A stretch of 64,000 nucleotides of DNA from Pohlia nutans (taxonomy: Eukaryota; Streptophyta; Bryopsida; Bryales; Mniaceae): contig CM040097.1 in assembly GCA_022496805.1 (NCBI GenBank), forward strand, positions 19,582,072-19,646,071. The letters are read 5' to 3'. A model generated the notes under the pieces. That model saw only the letters and a program-made list of their open reading frames with translations. It was not told the DNA's origin and did not search any database. The position numbers and the translations under genes were made by a program. Each line of letters opens with the position of its first letter. Within the stretch, counting starts at the first letter, position 1. Shown one piece after another: positions 23,101-34,923 of the stretch.

Positions 23101-26100
23101 TATGATATTCTCAGTATTTGCTATTTTCAATATCGAGCTCACATGCAACATCTGCAGTCCAACAGTGGTTAACTACTAACTTCAGAGTTTTACTGTTCGC
23201 CCACCAAGACAAACCAGACGTTGGATACAACTCACTGGAGACCTGCACACTGCCTCCACAATCCACTCATGGGCTTCTCTCTCCATCTGCAGAGTCTTTG
23301 AAGAAGGCACACTGGTGTAGGAACTCAATCTTGGCCGTTTGGCAGATCGCGCATCTTTATCTGCCTGGATTTGATGACCTCTTGTTAGATTACCATCCTA
23401 CTATGCTGGATCAAGATAAAACAATGTCTTGATGGAGCACCACAAATCTCAGCATGCACAATGATAAGATGGCTGGCATGGAGTAGTTGGCATTTGATAA
23501 TTATGATTGAATATGGATTCAAGTATAATATAAACGTTTGTAAAGCCCAATGAAAATGAGCTAGATTCCCGAAACAGAAGCAAGGAAAAGCATCTCCCAA
23601 TTGGATCGAAAAGCAAAAAGGAGTTGATGATAGACATCTGAAACTGACCTGAACCTCAAGTTCCCAAAGTACGTCTTCCTCTTGAGCATGCAAGAAGCGC
23701 CCTAGTGCAGATAATCCAACAGCAACCCATGTATCAACAGGCGGGAACCTGCCATGTGCATAATCATTTCAGGGAAACCACCCATGTCGAAGTAATAAAG
23801 ATAAGATATCTTATATTGTTATATACCAAGCTATGGCTTACGTAGAATTCACAAGACATGATTACAATTAGGCATACTTACTCGTCACGAAGAGCTGAAA
23901 CCCAGACATATATCCTCTTTAAGGCCTCAAGTTTTGGAAGGTGTTCCTCAGTCACAGAATTTGATATAGCTTGTAACGTCTGTTTAACACAATGGAACAG
24001 TAATAAAACATAGCAAAATGTATTCAGCCATGGCCTTGAAGGCGGAAGACCTCCTTATCAGATTCAGAACATCATGTAAAATTTGATTAAATCAATTTCC
24101 TTCCTGCAGCTATATAATGCCACAATAACTAAAGATGCAAATCTCAACTTTAAATTAAAACAACTGCAGAAGAACATACTCAGGGTAAGAAACAATTACC
24201 TCCGTCCATTTTCTCAGTTCCCAAGCTAAGAGACAACGGCCCTGCAAACCATACTACAACTCAGAAGAAAACCTCTGGAGGCTCAAGAGAAGGGCGGAGA
24301 CATGAAAGCTTGAGAAACATGCAGTGATACTTTGGACAGTATATTGTTGATAAGTATATATTCTGAACATCAGTTGACCATGCGCTACATGTGAATCATA
24401 TATCATGGCTTTTAGATGAAGATACAGGATGATTTAGGAGAATGCTCTCCCCAACAAGAAAACAGCGATTATCAATACGTTTCAGAGAACAACAGGAGTC
24501 GTACTTCGATAGCAGCCACCAGCCCAGCTGTGCGTGAATCTCCTCCAATCTCCCGGGCACAGAAGTCTCCAAAGACTCTAGAATTAGACTGGATTCCTGA
24601 CTTCTGCATCACATCTGATTTAATTGTTTCTACTGAGTCTTCACGTTCACCAACCAGATATCGGAAGGAACCGCCAGAAAACGCTGCGACCTGCATTATG
24701 AGAACATCTCGCTTCTGTGCCCATGGTTCCGAATCCTGCAACACTGAGCGACAATCAAAATCCGTTATTTACAGCAAAAGATTTGTCACTGAAATAGGCA
24801 AGGAGAAGATGTAAAATATCTATCTTGACTGACTTTAACCCTGATGACCCAAGCAACCATTTCATGGTTGTTGCCTGACTTTAGGCAGCATTTTTGGGCG
24901 GAAAAAAACATTTTTTTCCAAAAAGAACATGCTTCTCGTCTTGCATTTCAGGTTATCTTTGCATTGATATCTTCATAAATAATTATTTTATGGTTGAACT
25001 TATTTTATGTTAAGAGGACACCAAGTATTCAACGTGAACCTAGTGCTGAAATAGTTATGATTAAGAGAATGCAATGATGTTTGCCCCATCATATCTTCTG
25101 CTTATTTTCACTAGGCAATGCAAAATAATATTCTAGCCAATTGTACCCAAAAAAAAATGCTAAAAATATCAATTGAAATCTTAGGTGAACATTGAAATTA
25201 AATGCTTTTAAATTGATTTGACAACGATTTATAGAGATTTTTGCAAATTTGACTATGAATAATATCAAATCTTCAAGTTTAACATCTTCTCTTTAGATGA
25301 AAACTTTTAAAAAGTTGTTCAAATCACAACCAAGACAGCATAGGTAGAATAAAGCTCACCACAGTGGTGGATAGCAGCCACGAATTCTTCTTCCTGTAAT
25401 GCGCACAAATTCAGCTGAGCTGAATCTTGATTTTTGGAGACCTCGCTTTCACCTGCACCTCACATTACGCTTAAAAAATAGGTCATCGAAGAGTGCATAG
25501 CCCTGTGACTAATAGGTATCAAAAAATAACAAGACCTCAAAATATATTAGCAGTGCACCCATTTGCAAACAATTCAGGGTATGGGATCTATAAAGTCGAG
25601 CTACCTGGTTTGAAACAACTTATAGCTGTACTTTCACTGCCTATTTTCAAAAATCTCATCAACGGAAGAATGAACCGAGGCGCCCGTTTGACGACCCTCA
25701 AAAATTGATCCGTGTGTAGTTGTAGAAGTGGAAACGGATCGTCGACTATTTCTGCACACCGTGGAGCAAAAGTCTCCAAGCTTTCAAGAACTCGATGAAA
25801 TGTGAATGAATAAGAACAGCAGCTCATTTGACTCAGTAGAGCTGGCCATAGGATTTCCTCCAACCTCCACGTGGATTTTTCGGCCAGCTTCTGTGTTCAC
25901 AATCAGTTTTCAAAAGGTTAAAGTACAACCCCACTAGTCATGTCTTTTTAACCAGAACTCGTCTTTAACAAGCAAAAGCCGACAATAAAGCATGGTTTGG
26001 GCATAAGACAGGTAAACACTCTCAACACATCAACACGAAGATCACAGACGCTTACCCAAGCTTGGGCCCGTAGCTGATTCACTCCTTTTGACCATTTATT

Positions 26101-29100
26101 TAATACAAAATCTTTCTCATTTTGTACAAGTGTAATAAAAGTGGAATCTATTGCTTGGAAGGGTATTTTGTCTTCATGTGACAAGCCAGGAACAACTCTG
26201 CTCGAACAAAGATTCCAAGAATAAATTTCCAAATACGATTCAAAAAGTTATAATAAATCAAACGTTGTTAATTTAGGCTAAGAAAAGGCATCGTCCATGA
26301 ATGATGATTCCCAAATTTCAAAGTAGAAACTAACAACTAACTGAAGACAATGAACGTGCAACATCTCAAAAGAATTTGCAAACTCCAGAACATGCAGAGC
26401 TTTCTGCAAATAGTATATCACCACCTGTCAAGTAAAGCAGTTACTAGTAGTGGCTAACATCTAGTAGTTGATTCGTACCGATGCAAAGAAGTAAATGGGT
26501 AAGCAGAGAATATAGTGTAACGATCGTCAGCTAATACATGATTGGTGGATAACCACTGAATAAAACCAGCAGTATATACTGTGTCATCCAGAGAATTAGA
26601 AAATAATTGCAAAGAAACTGCTGACCTGTCTGAAAGGTGCTTGCCAGACGGATCGTGATTTTGAATAGCAAATTCTTCTCTCGTAGTCCATGTAGCTAGC
26701 AGAAGGTTATTGATGATTATGACCCAGGAACTATCGCATAATTCCATTGAGTCTGGTCTCAAAAACCAGATCAACAGGGCTGCTGCATTCCCTGCATACC
26801 TCAATCAGTGAGTACTACATCCACTGTGACCATAACGTTTCCTGTTTTGTGATAAGGACATTCCAGACACACAAATGATTGCCAAACCATTCCTAGATTT
26901 TTCGACTAGCCAATGTGAAGATTAAGAAAGACAAATTCTCCATACAACCGAAATGAAACAGGTTACGTAGAACTCAACAAAAGAAAGAACAAACAGGGCC
27001 ACGTTATTCACGAATTGATTGCCTTATACGAAGTCATAGTAGGCAGTAACAAGGAGAGGAGACGCCACAATGGTATAAGTACCAGCACTTTTCGCATTCT
27101 GGTGGATACAGCCACAACACTCAGCTGCATGGTCCTGACGTCTACCATTAGAATCTGCTTGTTGCAAATTTTCCGACACATGGTACTTATTGCATGTCCG
27201 CATTCCTTGAGCCAAAATCTCCACTAGCGCTGCTCCCATTCCAAGGGAGCTTGCACCTGGAGCTGATGTCTGAACGTCAACAAATGAAAGATATTTGCGA
27301 TATTATAGATTTTCAGAAGAGATTCAATGAAGATAATATTCAACCAAGTTGGAAGAGAAGTCTGGACTTTCATAGATCGGATATAGCGTATATCTATGTA
27401 TATCTAAGGTACACGGAGTATAATCCATACACACAAGAACGTCCCATTTTTTGGAGCAAAGAAGATTCAGACCATGCTTTGTAAGGAAGACAAAGATACT
27501 AGCAAGATCGAAACACCTTACCTCGAGAAATCGTTTATGACGACTTTCAATGTCCTCCACACTACCCTTGCTATGTAACAGAAGGTCATGAAGCCAAATC
27601 CAGAGATCTGGACTTAGTGCATATTCGGCAAACGGGAGCCAGTTGTAGCATGGCTCTTCATCCACAACTTGAAGGTCGGTTGCCTTTGGCATCTGCAGGT
27701 GAGGAGCACTAATTAGTAACGCAAGAGCTAAATGGGAGCCATGAAAGCATGTTCACAACAGCCCTCTGAAGAATTCACAAATAGTTGTTTCAGTATGCAT
27801 TTGCATGTAGAAATTGTTTAAGAGAACAAGAAAACTGATTGTAATAGCGAGTAATAGAAAAGGTCTCCACAGTCAAGGCTAATGAAGACGCTCAACACTT
27901 TGAACCTATATCGTACCTTGAGGTCACTACGAAGTTGCTCAATCAGATTATTCCGCCAGCTCTTGATTTGCATTTCATACCTTGAACTCCAGTCTCTTAC
28001 CTCCTTGGACGATGTCTGATTTAGTGGAGTGAAACTGGCTCTAATCTCGGAGAAAGGGATTAAGAAAGGCCAGAAAAGAAAATCGATGTCTGATTTCTTA
28101 ATTGTACTTGCTGTCGATTGACTCCCATTGCCCACGACCTTGCTAGAACATTTTCGTAGAAATCGCAAATACCATTTTATGGCAGGTGGTAAATTACCAA
28201 CCTCTGGCGCGGTTCCTTGAGCCATCAAGGAACTGAAATGCAGAAAAATGAGTTTATGCAGCGGCTCCAACAGCACCCCAAGGCAGCTGAAATTTCAATT
28301 CCAGCAGGAGAACGTGTTCAGCAAACAGGACCAGCAAAGGCTATCAACAATTCGAAAAAAACTGATGTGATGTTGGCCCTACTCTCTCTAAGGACAAAAC
28401 ATGGTTACCATCGACAACAAAATAATACTGCCTCTTATGGGACCACAACTCCAGGACGCAAAACTGGATATGAGTGTGACCGCAAGTATAATTCAATGAG
28501 TAAGCGCACGTCTAATGTTCTGCTAATTACTTTGAAATGAATGACTAATAGTTTACTAAAATTGTGAGCAGAACCTCAAAAACTTATCACCTACTTTTTC
28601 AAACATAAGGACAGAAAAACCTTACCCAACTCCATACGGGACAAGAGAGTCCCGCAGGGTGCCCAAAACCTTCTGCTCAATCAGTCCCAAATCAGACGCC
28701 TTCAGATGCTGCATAAAATATTCATGAGTTTGACTAAGTACACATGAGTGTCGGGATGCAAGACAACGTTGTTCGTGGCAACCCAAAATCCAATTACACA
28801 AGTTCCTGGGTTCAAATTCATGCACTAATCTACCGAGCGGCAGTAGTTGAAGTGGCATTAAATGAGCACGTGACTGCGCATTTCAAGTTCCTTAATGGCT
28901 CAAGGAACCGTAAATTCTTATCAAGCGGTTTTTCTACAAAAATTATCATCAAAGATATTGTGAAAGGGGGTGGATGACCATCTACCCCCTCTAGCTCTAA
29001 TCACCATGTATAAAGAACGTAATATTGAAGGTTATAATTTAGGTGAAATGGGATAATAAAACCAAAAAATGAAGTGCACTTTTAACAAATTTGGTGTATT

Positions 29101-29973
29101 GCGAGTCTCAGCAAATAACCGATTTGGAGTTACTGATCAGAATGTGGCTCACCGTGCAGAGACGACCAATAACGAGCTTGGCAATGTCCCAACAACCCTG
29201 CTTCGCACATTCTGATAGCAGATTCACAGCGCTCCTCAAAGAAACCTACAACCTCCATTTCTTATTGAGTAAGCTACAGTTTGGAAAGAAGACTAAAATG
29301 AATACAAATACCAACCATATCCTCATCCTATGAAGTTTGGAAAAACCTGCAGTACATACCTCGTTGCTGTCGTAGTGCAGGAAGACTGTCCGAAGAGCCT
29401 TCCTGCAGGCAGCTATAGGAGGCGCCTGTTTGCCGATATTGTCACACAGAAATTCGATCACCTGAAGTTGTATTTTGTTTAAGCCATCTGTCCCCTCAAC
29501 TGCATTGCCTGTTACGGACAATAACTATATAAAACTCCACTGGAAGGAAGATTAACACATGCATGTGCTTGCATTCAAAAATGAAACTGAAAAGCGCACT
29601 TCATACAATTTAATTCATCTTCATAAACAATTTTCACGATGAATTCGTACCTTCCGGAATCTCCTGCAAGGCAAGAAAACAGTGCACTTCCGGAGCTTCA
29701 TTCACCACCCTGTAATACACAAGGATCAGTATTCTATGACACTATGAATTTGAAAAGTTTCATACAGCGAGAAAAATTGTTTCAGAATCAGAAATAATCC
29801 ATTGATGGAGGATCTTACTGAGCACGATCTCGAGGCCGACACACTGACAGTCGCTGTAGAAAGGCGATCAAGTCTGCAGGAGGCAGAAGTGCGCAAGATC
29901 GGCAGCTCGGACGCAGAAGTCGAATCTCCGATGCACGTTCCTGGTACACGCGATCCAAAGCGCCACTCGCCAT
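17105..29973 (-). CDS. Large multi-exon helical-repeat-like protein, unrecognised
   Basis: I do not recognise the family. Phase-consistent exons at the 5' end are 29973-29819 (starts MASGALDRVYQERASEI), 29709-29651, 29508-29360, 29245-29153, 28708-28626, 28232-27917, 27692-27522 and 27269-27187. At the 3' end they are 21660-21475, 21304-21105, 20858-20770, 20508-20422, 20296-20094, 19936-19766, 19751-19543, 19357-19175, 18813-18637, 18360-18252, 17987-17817 and 17301-17105. Between 26.8 and 22.1 kb about a dozen further exons are visible (near 26.7, 26.4, 26.1, 25.7, 24.6, 24.2, 23.9, 23.7, 23.3, 22.7, 22.5 and 22.15 kb) with approximate edges. The protein would be roughly 1,500-1,650 residues, Leu-rich and almost entirely helical, like an alpha-solenoid scaffold. 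No enzyme motif, signal peptide or membrane segment was seen. A basic patch RSAKRPRL (near 23330) is a possible nuclear localisation signal. The C-terminus reads ILKRLDSTNLEG before TGA. A nuclear scaffold role (for example DNA repair or RNA processing) is only a guess. Confidence 0.7.
24835..24885. repeat. Possible TTAA-element terminus inside an intron
   Basis: TTAACCCTGATGACCCAAG starts here, within the ~600-bp AT-rich intron between exons near 25.4 and 24.75 kb. It has the form of the left terminus of the TTAACCC elements. No matching right terminus was found. Confidence 0.3.
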
Positions 29974-30009
29974 CTTCACAGCCTCTTCCCTCTACATTGT
30001 TAACCTAAA

Positions 30010-30750
30010 GTGCGTGCTTCATTTGCTGTCTTTCCACCCAAAAAAACAGAAAAAATTACAAAAAACTTCCACACAAGTGCATAATCAATGGCCATTAAGC
30101 GACAAGTATTTCTAACTTAAGACCGGCATAATTAGAATAGGATTTCGATGGCTATGGCGATCGATAAGCACTGCATCACCATCATCCACCTAATATCGTG
30201 TCACTTAATATGCAATTGAAAAGCTAATTTCATTGTGCATTTTTTCTTTGTATATTCAATGGCTAATTGTCTCATTCTATTTTGCAAACTACTGGTATGG
30301 GATTGAAACCTAATTTCGGTGTTGGAGAGCTAAACCCTAAACCCCAAATCCGACCCCCATTTTTCTCCAAAGCTTTCCTCCGCACCTTTTTCCGGTACCA
30401 CAGACGGAGATCACCTGATTTTTCTCATGCAATCGAAGAAAGAATTGCAGCAAACGGTTCTCGAAGCAGGCAGTCACGACCATGCCCTGATTTCATAATT
30501 TAAGATGTAAAATTGGAAGAGAAGAAAACAAATGTACACTCGGTGCTGAGTGAGGGGCGATGTAGCTTAGTACCGGGAAATTCATAACATGATATCGGTG
30601 ATGATCAATCGTGGCATTGTAGCGCCGGAGCTTCAAATCTCTTTGAAATGTGCAGCAGCAAGGGCCAGGGTTTGGGGTTTTACAAAACTCATCCCTCTCT
30701 AATTGCACACTGTGTAATTGCACACTCTCAGTACAGCACAGGTCAGAGTG
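30010..30750. other. Upstream flank of the large minus-strand gene
   Basis: This should contain the promoter and 5' UTR of the gene starting at 29973. A stretch near 30330-30350 (GCTAAACCCTAAACCCCAAA) is rich in AAACCCTAA, a telobox-like motif common in plant promoters and 5' UTRs. No supported coding region. Confidence 0.35.
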
Positions 30751-30756
30751 CGGAAA

Positions 30757-31343
30757 TACTTTTGGATGCCTACAGCCCTCTCCAAATTTGGAGAATTGCA
30801 AAGATGTATTACAAAATGCAACTAAGTGGGATATTTTGAACTTGATGTATGAATAAAAGTTGTACATTATGAATTTTAGATTCTATCCATACAGTTAAAT
30901 TTATGATTGCAATCACCAATACTTTTGTATAAAATTTGAAACTTCAAATTCAAAATTCTTTTGTAATACGATTACAAATAAAGTATTGACAATATGTGAA
31001 AGAATTTTTTTGTGATGGGTTGAAATGTATTACTCAGTCTAAGTGTAGTGATTTTTGGAGATATTTGGTTGCTTAATCTTATGAGTTGATTTTTTTCAAG
31101 AGCACTTTTGATTCGTTTTGAACTAAGATTTAAAAGAAATTGGTGGAACAATGTGGCATGAAATGAGGCATGATGTTTTTACAAATCATCTCCTTTCTAA
31201 TCAGATCACACATGCATGAAGATCTTGCCATAGAATTTTGTAGTTTTTTTTTTTTACTTGCAAAAAGTGCATGACAGATGAGAAAGCAAAATTCAATTCT
31301 GTACATCAGGCAAAAAACGAGGGTTTAGGCAGTTAATGGTTAA
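30757..31343. mobile_element. Degenerate reverse copy of the 578-bp TTAA element
   Basis: Reading in reverse, the terminus at 31343 is TTAACCATTAACTGCCTAAA. The interior matches 978-1554 nearly end to end (for example ACTTAGACTGAGTAATACAT against ACTTAGAGTATTACATTTCA, and the TGTACAACTTTTATTCATA block). The other terminus near 30757 has lost its TTAACCCC. This is an older copy than 978-1554. Confidence 0.6.
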
Positions 31344-31465
31344 GGGATACGGACCTTATTCCATTCTCAACCCCAATTTCATTTCCTTTAAACCGTCCTT
31401 TCAAGTCCCTTTCAAACTTCAAATTCAATGACATTCTTGTTTTTGAATCATGTTTAGACACCTTA

Positions 31466-31890
31466 GAGCATGCCTAGCATCATGGAGAAACCCTGGCCCC
31501 ACAGAAGGATGATGCTAGCAATCAGCAGTTGCTCCAAAACATTACTGCAGCAACAACTTAGGTAATGCTAAAAACCCTAGTGGTGGTTGTTTTTTGTTTT
31601 AGAAACACCATGCACTCCCCCCCCCCCCTTTTTGGTGTGTGTGATTTTTTGACGCTAAACTATATTAGCAATCAGTCAACAATAGTGTCAGCGGCCAACA
31701 AGCATGGGGACATGACACGTGACGACCAACAAGCATGAGGACGCTAATAAGACGGTTGCGGGTTCTTCTTTTAATTTTGAAATTTGCATGATGCTAGGAG
31801 AGTGGACAAAATGTTTACCAAACTTAATCATAATCACCAAACTTACATGGCGTTAAACCCACGATTGGTGTCCAACTATTGGGCATGCTC
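31466..31890. mobile_element. Tourist/Harbinger-like MITE with TTA duplication
   Basis: Inverted ends GAGCATGCCTAGCATC and (reversed) GAGCATGCCCAATAG are flanked on both sides by TTA (31463-31465 and 31891-31893). A 3-bp TTA/TAA duplication is diagnostic of PIF/Harbinger elements. Interior 425 bp with no coding region and a C-run near 31618-31628. Confidence 0.65.
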
Positions 31891-31893
31891 TTA

Positions 31894-33011
31894 CAAGATC
31901 AATTGAGAAGGTCGGTTGTAAGTATCAACTCAAGTTTATTGTTTGTATGTTTTTCCTAAAATATGTATAATGAATTTTTCTACATTTTATTTATTTATTT
32001 GTGGTTGAAAGTCAATCATTTCGAATTTCCCACATTGCTTAAAAATTTAGATTTATTGCTTTAATTTTCAGAGTAAAAAATCTTTAAAAGGCTAGAATCA
32101 GGTCCCCCTACCTAGTTATGATACAAGGAACTTAGGTAGACAAAACACGCAATTCGCTATTTATGCACTTGATTAAGTGCATTCATTTCATAAGCAAATC
32201 TTGCTTAAAAAATTGTGTAAAAAGTTCTAAAAAAAACAGCGTTTTGTCTTTCTACAATTACTTTCATTGTAAACAAAAAAAAAAATATAAAAAATATATT
32301 CTTATCTTTATCTTTTCTTTTATCTTTTTTTCTATTTTTTCTTTATCTTGTTTCTTTTATCTTATTTCTTTCTTGTCTTCTTTCTTATTTTCTTCCTTGT
32401 CTTCTTTCTTGTTTGGTGCACCTCCTCTTGTCAAGAGCTTTCTGATGATATCAAGAATGTGGCCAGCAGGTGCACATTTTGGAGATCTCAACATAACATA
32501 CAAAACAAATAAACAAACTACCTTCATTGATGTATAGTTTAGTAATGTCGAAACGAAAAAATTCAAAAATTGTATAGAACCAACTAGTAACCTACACTAA
32601 TAATATTATATCATTATATCATTACATTTGTATTATATCGTTGGATCCACCTTTTTATGCACATTTACATGATGTTAATCATTTTTCGATCATAATGGTT
32701 TTAATCCTTGAACATTGTTGTGTCATAATTATGGACACCAAATGAAAATAAATGGCTCTTGTGATCTCATCCAAGCGTGAATGACTTTCATCCAAGACTT
32801 GTTAGAACAAGCTTGAAGTCCTATGTTTTGTGGAAAAACTTGAATTGGAAGTTGATAATCGTGTAAGTGAAAATGAATCAAAGTGTGTCTAGACTCTTCA
32901 AAAAGGAATATCTTTACAACGTAGAGATTTCAAAAAAAATGCATGGTACCGTAGTATGTTTCTATTGCATAGATGCTAAATTGCTATTCTGAGGCCTCAA
33001 ACATTCAAAAG
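31894..33011. other. AT-rich intergenic DNA with polypyrimidine tract
   Basis: Bases about 32290-32420 are a TTTC/TCTT-rich polypyrimidine tract on the plus strand. An open frame through it (32163-32537) is low-complexity and not credible as a gene. Nothing else was recognised. Confidence 0.45.
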
Positions 33012-33430
33012 TTAATCATGTAGTGTCTAAGGTACTGTAGTTGGCTACACTAGATTTCAGTGGGTTTTTTCACTATGATTGATACTACGATAAATAGAAT
33101 GGATTAAATTAGAAAGTAACCGTACAATTGTATTCTCAATTGGGTTGAAAATATTTCTGCCAAAATTAGAGAATCATCCAATGGTGGGATTGAAAGATTA
33201 TAGTATGACTTTCAATCGTATAATGCACACTCAAAAATAAAATTTTGGAGGGTGTGTGACTTCAAAGTTGAATAGAATTTGGCTTAAATTTTCTAAAATG
33301 AACGTGAAGACGTTCAACAATGATCTATGTCAACACCTCTCCGTTGCAATTTTCATGTAAAAAACGGACTCACACATAATAATTGAAAATTTTATAAGTG
33401 AAAGTGATTTCAATAATGCTAAAAAAAACA
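33012..33430. mobile_element. Truncated reverse copy of the 811-bp TTAA element
   Basis: It starts TTAATCATGTAGTGTCTAAG, aligning with the reversed right end of 15955-16765, and continues through ATTAGAAAGTAACCGTACAA, the CATCCAATGGTGGGATTGAA block and CAACACCTCTCCGTTGCAAT. The distal terminus is not recognisable, so this copy is truncated or diverged. Confidence 0.6.
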
Positions 33431-33455
33431 TGAGGCACAATTTTAAGTTATCCGA

Positions 33456-33738
33456 AAAGTTAGCCCGAAGAGGAAAGTTTTGGCAAACTTGTGTTGAAAA
33501 ACTCGTGCTGAATTCCTCTTGAACTCATATTGAAATATAAATAGACCAAAAACTAATTTATGATGAGTTGGGAGACAATCTAAAGCAAGGCACTGTCATT
33601 ATTCTCCACACCTCGCTATGACTCCCACACCTTCCACCAGAGCTCCAAGCTCATGGCCCACAAAGGGACAATTTATGACATGACACTATTCAACCCAAGT
33701 ATAGTTCAATAGAGAGGTTAGAAGCAGAGCAAAAAAGG
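33456..33738 (+). repeat. Dispersed ~280-bp repeat, copy 1 (left of thioredoxin pair)
   Basis: Same orientation and about 90% similar by eye to 41570-41841. Shared landmarks are ATTGAAATATAAATAGACCA, GATGAGTTGGGAGACAATCT, AAGCTCATGGCCCACAA-like sequence and ACTATTCAACCCAAGTATAG. TATAAATAG resembles a TATA box, so the unit could be a promoter-bearing remnant such as part of an LTR. A third, shorter copy lies near 42137-42190. Confidence 0.65.
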
Positions 33739-33744
33739 AATTAA

Positions 33745-34159
33745 GGTGGTTACCCCATTCCCAACTGAATAAGAAATACGGATATGAGACATTGATATTA
33801 TTTAGTATTATTATTTTTTAGAGTTAGGCAAGAAGAAATAGATTCCAACACAAGTTGAAACATAATTTTTGGATGAAGAATGAATTAGTTATAAATTTTC
33901 AAAGTTGAAGTATGACACATCCCATTCACATCACATAGGTAGAGTTGTTTCTGTCCAAAGAAGATTTGTATTGCACACACTAAAGATGCTTAAATCAACA
34001 ACAACGAATCCATAACCACACTTACATATACTAAAACCAACAAGAGAGAACCCATTACCAATGGTAACTCATGCTACAACCAACAACATTGCAGCATTGA
34101 TTGTGGAAAATGCCCCTAGCTGTTGGTTTAAGGCGCCAATTGGGAATGGGGTAACCACC
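33745..34159. mobile_element. Harbinger-like MITE with ~21-bp inverted ends
   Basis: Inverted ends GGTGGTTACCCCATTCCCAA (left) and GGTGGTTACCCCATTCCCAA (right, reversed) are identical over 20 bases. The flanking triplets are TAA on the left and TTA on the right, a near-match to the PIF/Harbinger TWA duplication. Interior 415 bp without a gene. The identical ends suggest recent mobility. Confidence 0.6.
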
Positions 34160-34178
34160 TTAGATGCACTTCTTTCAG

Positions 34179-34603
34179 TTAACCCTGTAACGCCTGAACG
34201 ACCAATTTTGGCAAAGTCCAACTTTCAGATGGCTGATTTGGACACTAAAAATGAATTTTTTTTAATTTTTAATTTTTTCCCCAAGTAGTACTAAGCGAGC
34301 TCTTCAAAATCGTATTGCTCCCAATAATAATAAAATTTTATGAAGGATTGTAGAGGCAAAAGAAGCCCAAAATACCAATACCGCGCAATGACGTCATCTT
34401 CCAATCTGGACCTCCTATTGAATTTCTGTCATCCTAATTTTGCTTGCATTCGATGCCTTTCTAATCAAAGCACGAACGGAATCAACTTTTGCCTGAAAAG
34501 CTCAAATGTACCCCGAGATATTAGCTGCACAGGATTTCATCACGGTAATGGGTTCCACTGGAGTTTCAAGGCACGGCCATAGACTCCGGCAATTAGGGGT
34601 TAA
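34179..34603. mobile_element. TTAA-flanked miniature element, 425 bp
   Basis: Left end TTAACCCTGTAACGCCTGAA, right end reversed TTAACCCCTAATTGCCGGAG. TTAA occurs at both outer edges. It lies about 320 bp upstream of the thioredoxin start codon, so it is part of that gene's upstream region. Confidence 0.6.
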
Positions 34604-34923
34604 CTCAAATGCCTCTTCCCTATGGTCAGAGCCAACCGAAAATAAATAAATAAATAAACTTTAGAAATTGGGTACCGGTAGTTCAGTTGGGGGCAAAGGA
34701 TGCTGGGAAGATGCCATGTGGATGGGCACTGCCACATAGGATGATGCAATGAAGGAGATTCAAGCTCACCTCCTTCTCTCCCGCAGCTCTGGAGTAACTT
34801 AGTCAGTCGGTGCGCAGCATCTCCTCCCGCGCCCCGGCCGCCCCTTCAAATTCCCTCTCCCCTAACAGTTTAAACCACTTTCCCAAATCCTCCTCGTAAT
34901 CTCCGTCACTTGTATCAATCAGA

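Noticed and set aside
32163..32537. 124-codon frame through the polypyrimidine tract
   Set aside because: Low-complexity Ser/Phe-rich translation of a TTTC/TCTT run.
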